From NCBI GenBank assembly GCA_028679485.1, contig JAJRBL010000071.1:1-6652 (forward strand): a stretch of DNA of 6,652 nt, in the 5' to 3' direction. This DNA comes from Methanospirillum sp. Lineage in GTDB: Archaea; Halobacteriota; Methanomicrobia; Methanomicrobiales; Methanospirillaceae. The notes beneath the pieces are model-generated. The model saw nothing but the letters and a program-made list of their open reading frames with translations. It ran no database searches and had not been told where the DNA came from. The translations under genes were made by a program, and so were the position numbers. Of the stretch, positions 6,058 through 6,652 are shown piece after piece; the first letter of the stretch is position 1, and every line of letters starts with the position of its first letter.

Positions 6058-6069
6058 GCATGATCATGC
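6058..6069. repeat. 12-bp perfect palindrome GCATGATCATGC
   Basis: Uninterrupted palindrome about 105 bp before the FxLYD-type gene. It is a candidate operator for a dimeric regulator. It does not occur elsewhere in this window as far as I can see. Confidence 0.35.
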
Positions 6070-6093
6070 ACATATCGGTAATCTTATTGCTGA

Positions 6094-6127
6094 GGTTAAC
6101 ACATTTGAGTGTTACCAGAATACTGGT
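6094..6127 (+). repeat. Two abutting inverted repeats upstream of the FxLYD-type gene
   Basis: GGTTAACAC (6094-6102) pairs with GTGTTACC (6109-6116) through one bulged T around an ATTTGA loop. ACCAG (6114-6118) pairs with CTGGT (6123-6127) around AATA. The two share bases 6114-6116, so they are mutually exclusive as RNA. Together with the palindrome at 6058 they make a compact regulatory-looking block in the 200-bp spacer 5975-6174, which holds no other recognisable gene. Confidence 0.35.
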
Positions 6128-6174
6128 GGGTGTGATATGTTCGCAGGAAAAAAACAGCCCCGGGGTACGGATCG

Positions 6175-6652
6175 ATGGTGAGACACAAGTCCGGTACAGG
6201 TATTGGGATAGGTACCATCCTGGCAGTCCTGATAATTCTGACAGGGCTTTCTCCTGTACCGGTATTATCAGAGCGACTGGTGGTGGTGGATACCATGGGT
6301 GACCAGGTACAGGAGTACTCCCCGGGCCAGTACGAGATAAAAAACACGATAGTCCGGAAGGAAGAACCGATGGGAAGGACATTCTACGTAAAAAGACCGT
6401 TCGGGTATGTGGAATGTACTGAAGTCGGTGAGGCTACGTTGTCAATCATCAAGACCTATGTTGACCGTGTTTCGAGAGATAAAGCCTATATCAGGGGGGA
6501 AATAAAAAACCTTGATGACAAAACCATTGATGTCATTATCCTGACTTTCAATCTCTTTAATGCAGATGGTGACCAGATTGGGAATGCCTATGTCTCCCTG
6601 GATTATTTCGGGCCAAAAAAGACCTGGGAGTTCTCAACAGAACCCATACTGG
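6175..6652 (+). CDS. Exported FxLYD-type domain protein, N-terminal part (cut by right edge)
   Basis: An open frame runs from ATG 6175 to the end of the window (159 codons) without a stop. A basic start (MVRHK) and hydrophobic segment at about residues 10-32 (IGIGTILAVLIILTGLSPVPV), then LSER, indicate a signal peptide or N-terminal anchor. The domain at about 88-153 has YIRGEIKNLDDKTIDVIILTFNLFNADGDQIG followed by KKTWEF. The FNLFN at 125-129 and the late aromatic strand fit the FxLYD pattern, a small beta-sandwich found on archaeal and bacterial extracytoplasmic proteins with no known enzyme activity. An in-frame TGA at 6133 excludes a longer start; GTG 6178 is the alternative. GGGG at 6162-6165 is a weak ribosome-site candidate. 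It is probably another surface protein, like the Ig-like genes to its left. The C-terminus and any anchor are not visible. Confidence 0.78.
   Translation, partial: MVRHKSGTGIGIGTILAVLIILTGLSPVPVLSERLVVVDTMGDQVQEYSPGQYEIKNTIVRKEEPMGRTFYVKRPFGYVECTEVGEATLSIIKTYVDRVSRDKAYIRGEIKNLDDKTIDVIILTFNLFNADGDQIGNAYVSLDYFGPKKTWEFSTEPIL

Noticed and set aside
6137..6181. 14-residue ORF (MFAGKKQPRGTDRW) overlapping the FxLYD-type start, as a leader peptide
   Set aside because: Too short to distinguish from chance; no regulatory codon pattern is visible in it.
5901..6302. 133-codon + strand frame across the end of the ComER-like gene and the start of the FxLYD-type gene
   Set aside because: Out of frame with both supported genes and of no recognisable family; the true frame at the right is the open one from 6175.

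Overview
The window looks like part of a methanogenic archaeon's chromosome, probably order Methanomicrobiales (Methanospirillum/Methanoregula-like). The evidence is a single archaeal-type MCM helicase, several secreted proteins built from Ig-like modules with the SPSNPNPG...VKxxGQL signature common in that order, T-rich archaeal-style transcript ends and AT-rich TATA-like boxes. The order is inferred from family knowledge; there is no rRNA or other marker gene.

Layout, left to right. (1) 1-1599, +: C-terminal three quarters of the replicative helicase MCM, cut by the left edge. (2) 1652-2167 and 2313-3086, +: two paralogous secreted proteins with one and two Ig-like domains. Their C-terminal ~99-residue modules match at about 70 positions, and both end right after the module with no membrane anchor. 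Both have a TATA-like box followed about 25 nt later by the same 11-mer, AATACTGTTAT; in the first this 11-mer lies inside a 34-nt dyad. (3) 3097-3885, -: a complete nitrilase-superfamily (C-N hydrolase) amidase, only 10 bp from the convergent secreted-protein gene. (4) 3979-4722, -: a third exported Ig-like protein with a CxxxC insertion. (5) 4723-5158: a mostly gene-poor stretch with palindromes and a doubtful 33-codon ORF. (6) 5159-5974, +: a pyrroline-5-carboxylate-reductase-family gene, closest to the ComER-like branch as I recall it, full length in one frame but interrupted by one TAA at codon 77. (7) 5975-6174: a spacer with a T-run, a perfect 12-bp palindrome and two further inverted repeats. 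(8) 6175 to the right edge, +: N-terminal part of an exported FxLYD-type protein.

The genes do not form one evident pathway. Four of seven code for exported beta-sandwich-type surface proteins, so the stretch between MCM and the right edge reads as a cell-surface protein region with two metabolic-type genes (amidase and P5CR-like) in it. I found no IS element, CRISPR array, tRNA or rRNA, and no convincing multi-gene undescribed system. The two points most worth following up are the single in-frame TAA in the ComER-like gene and the shared promoter-proximal motif and dyad of the secreted paralogs.
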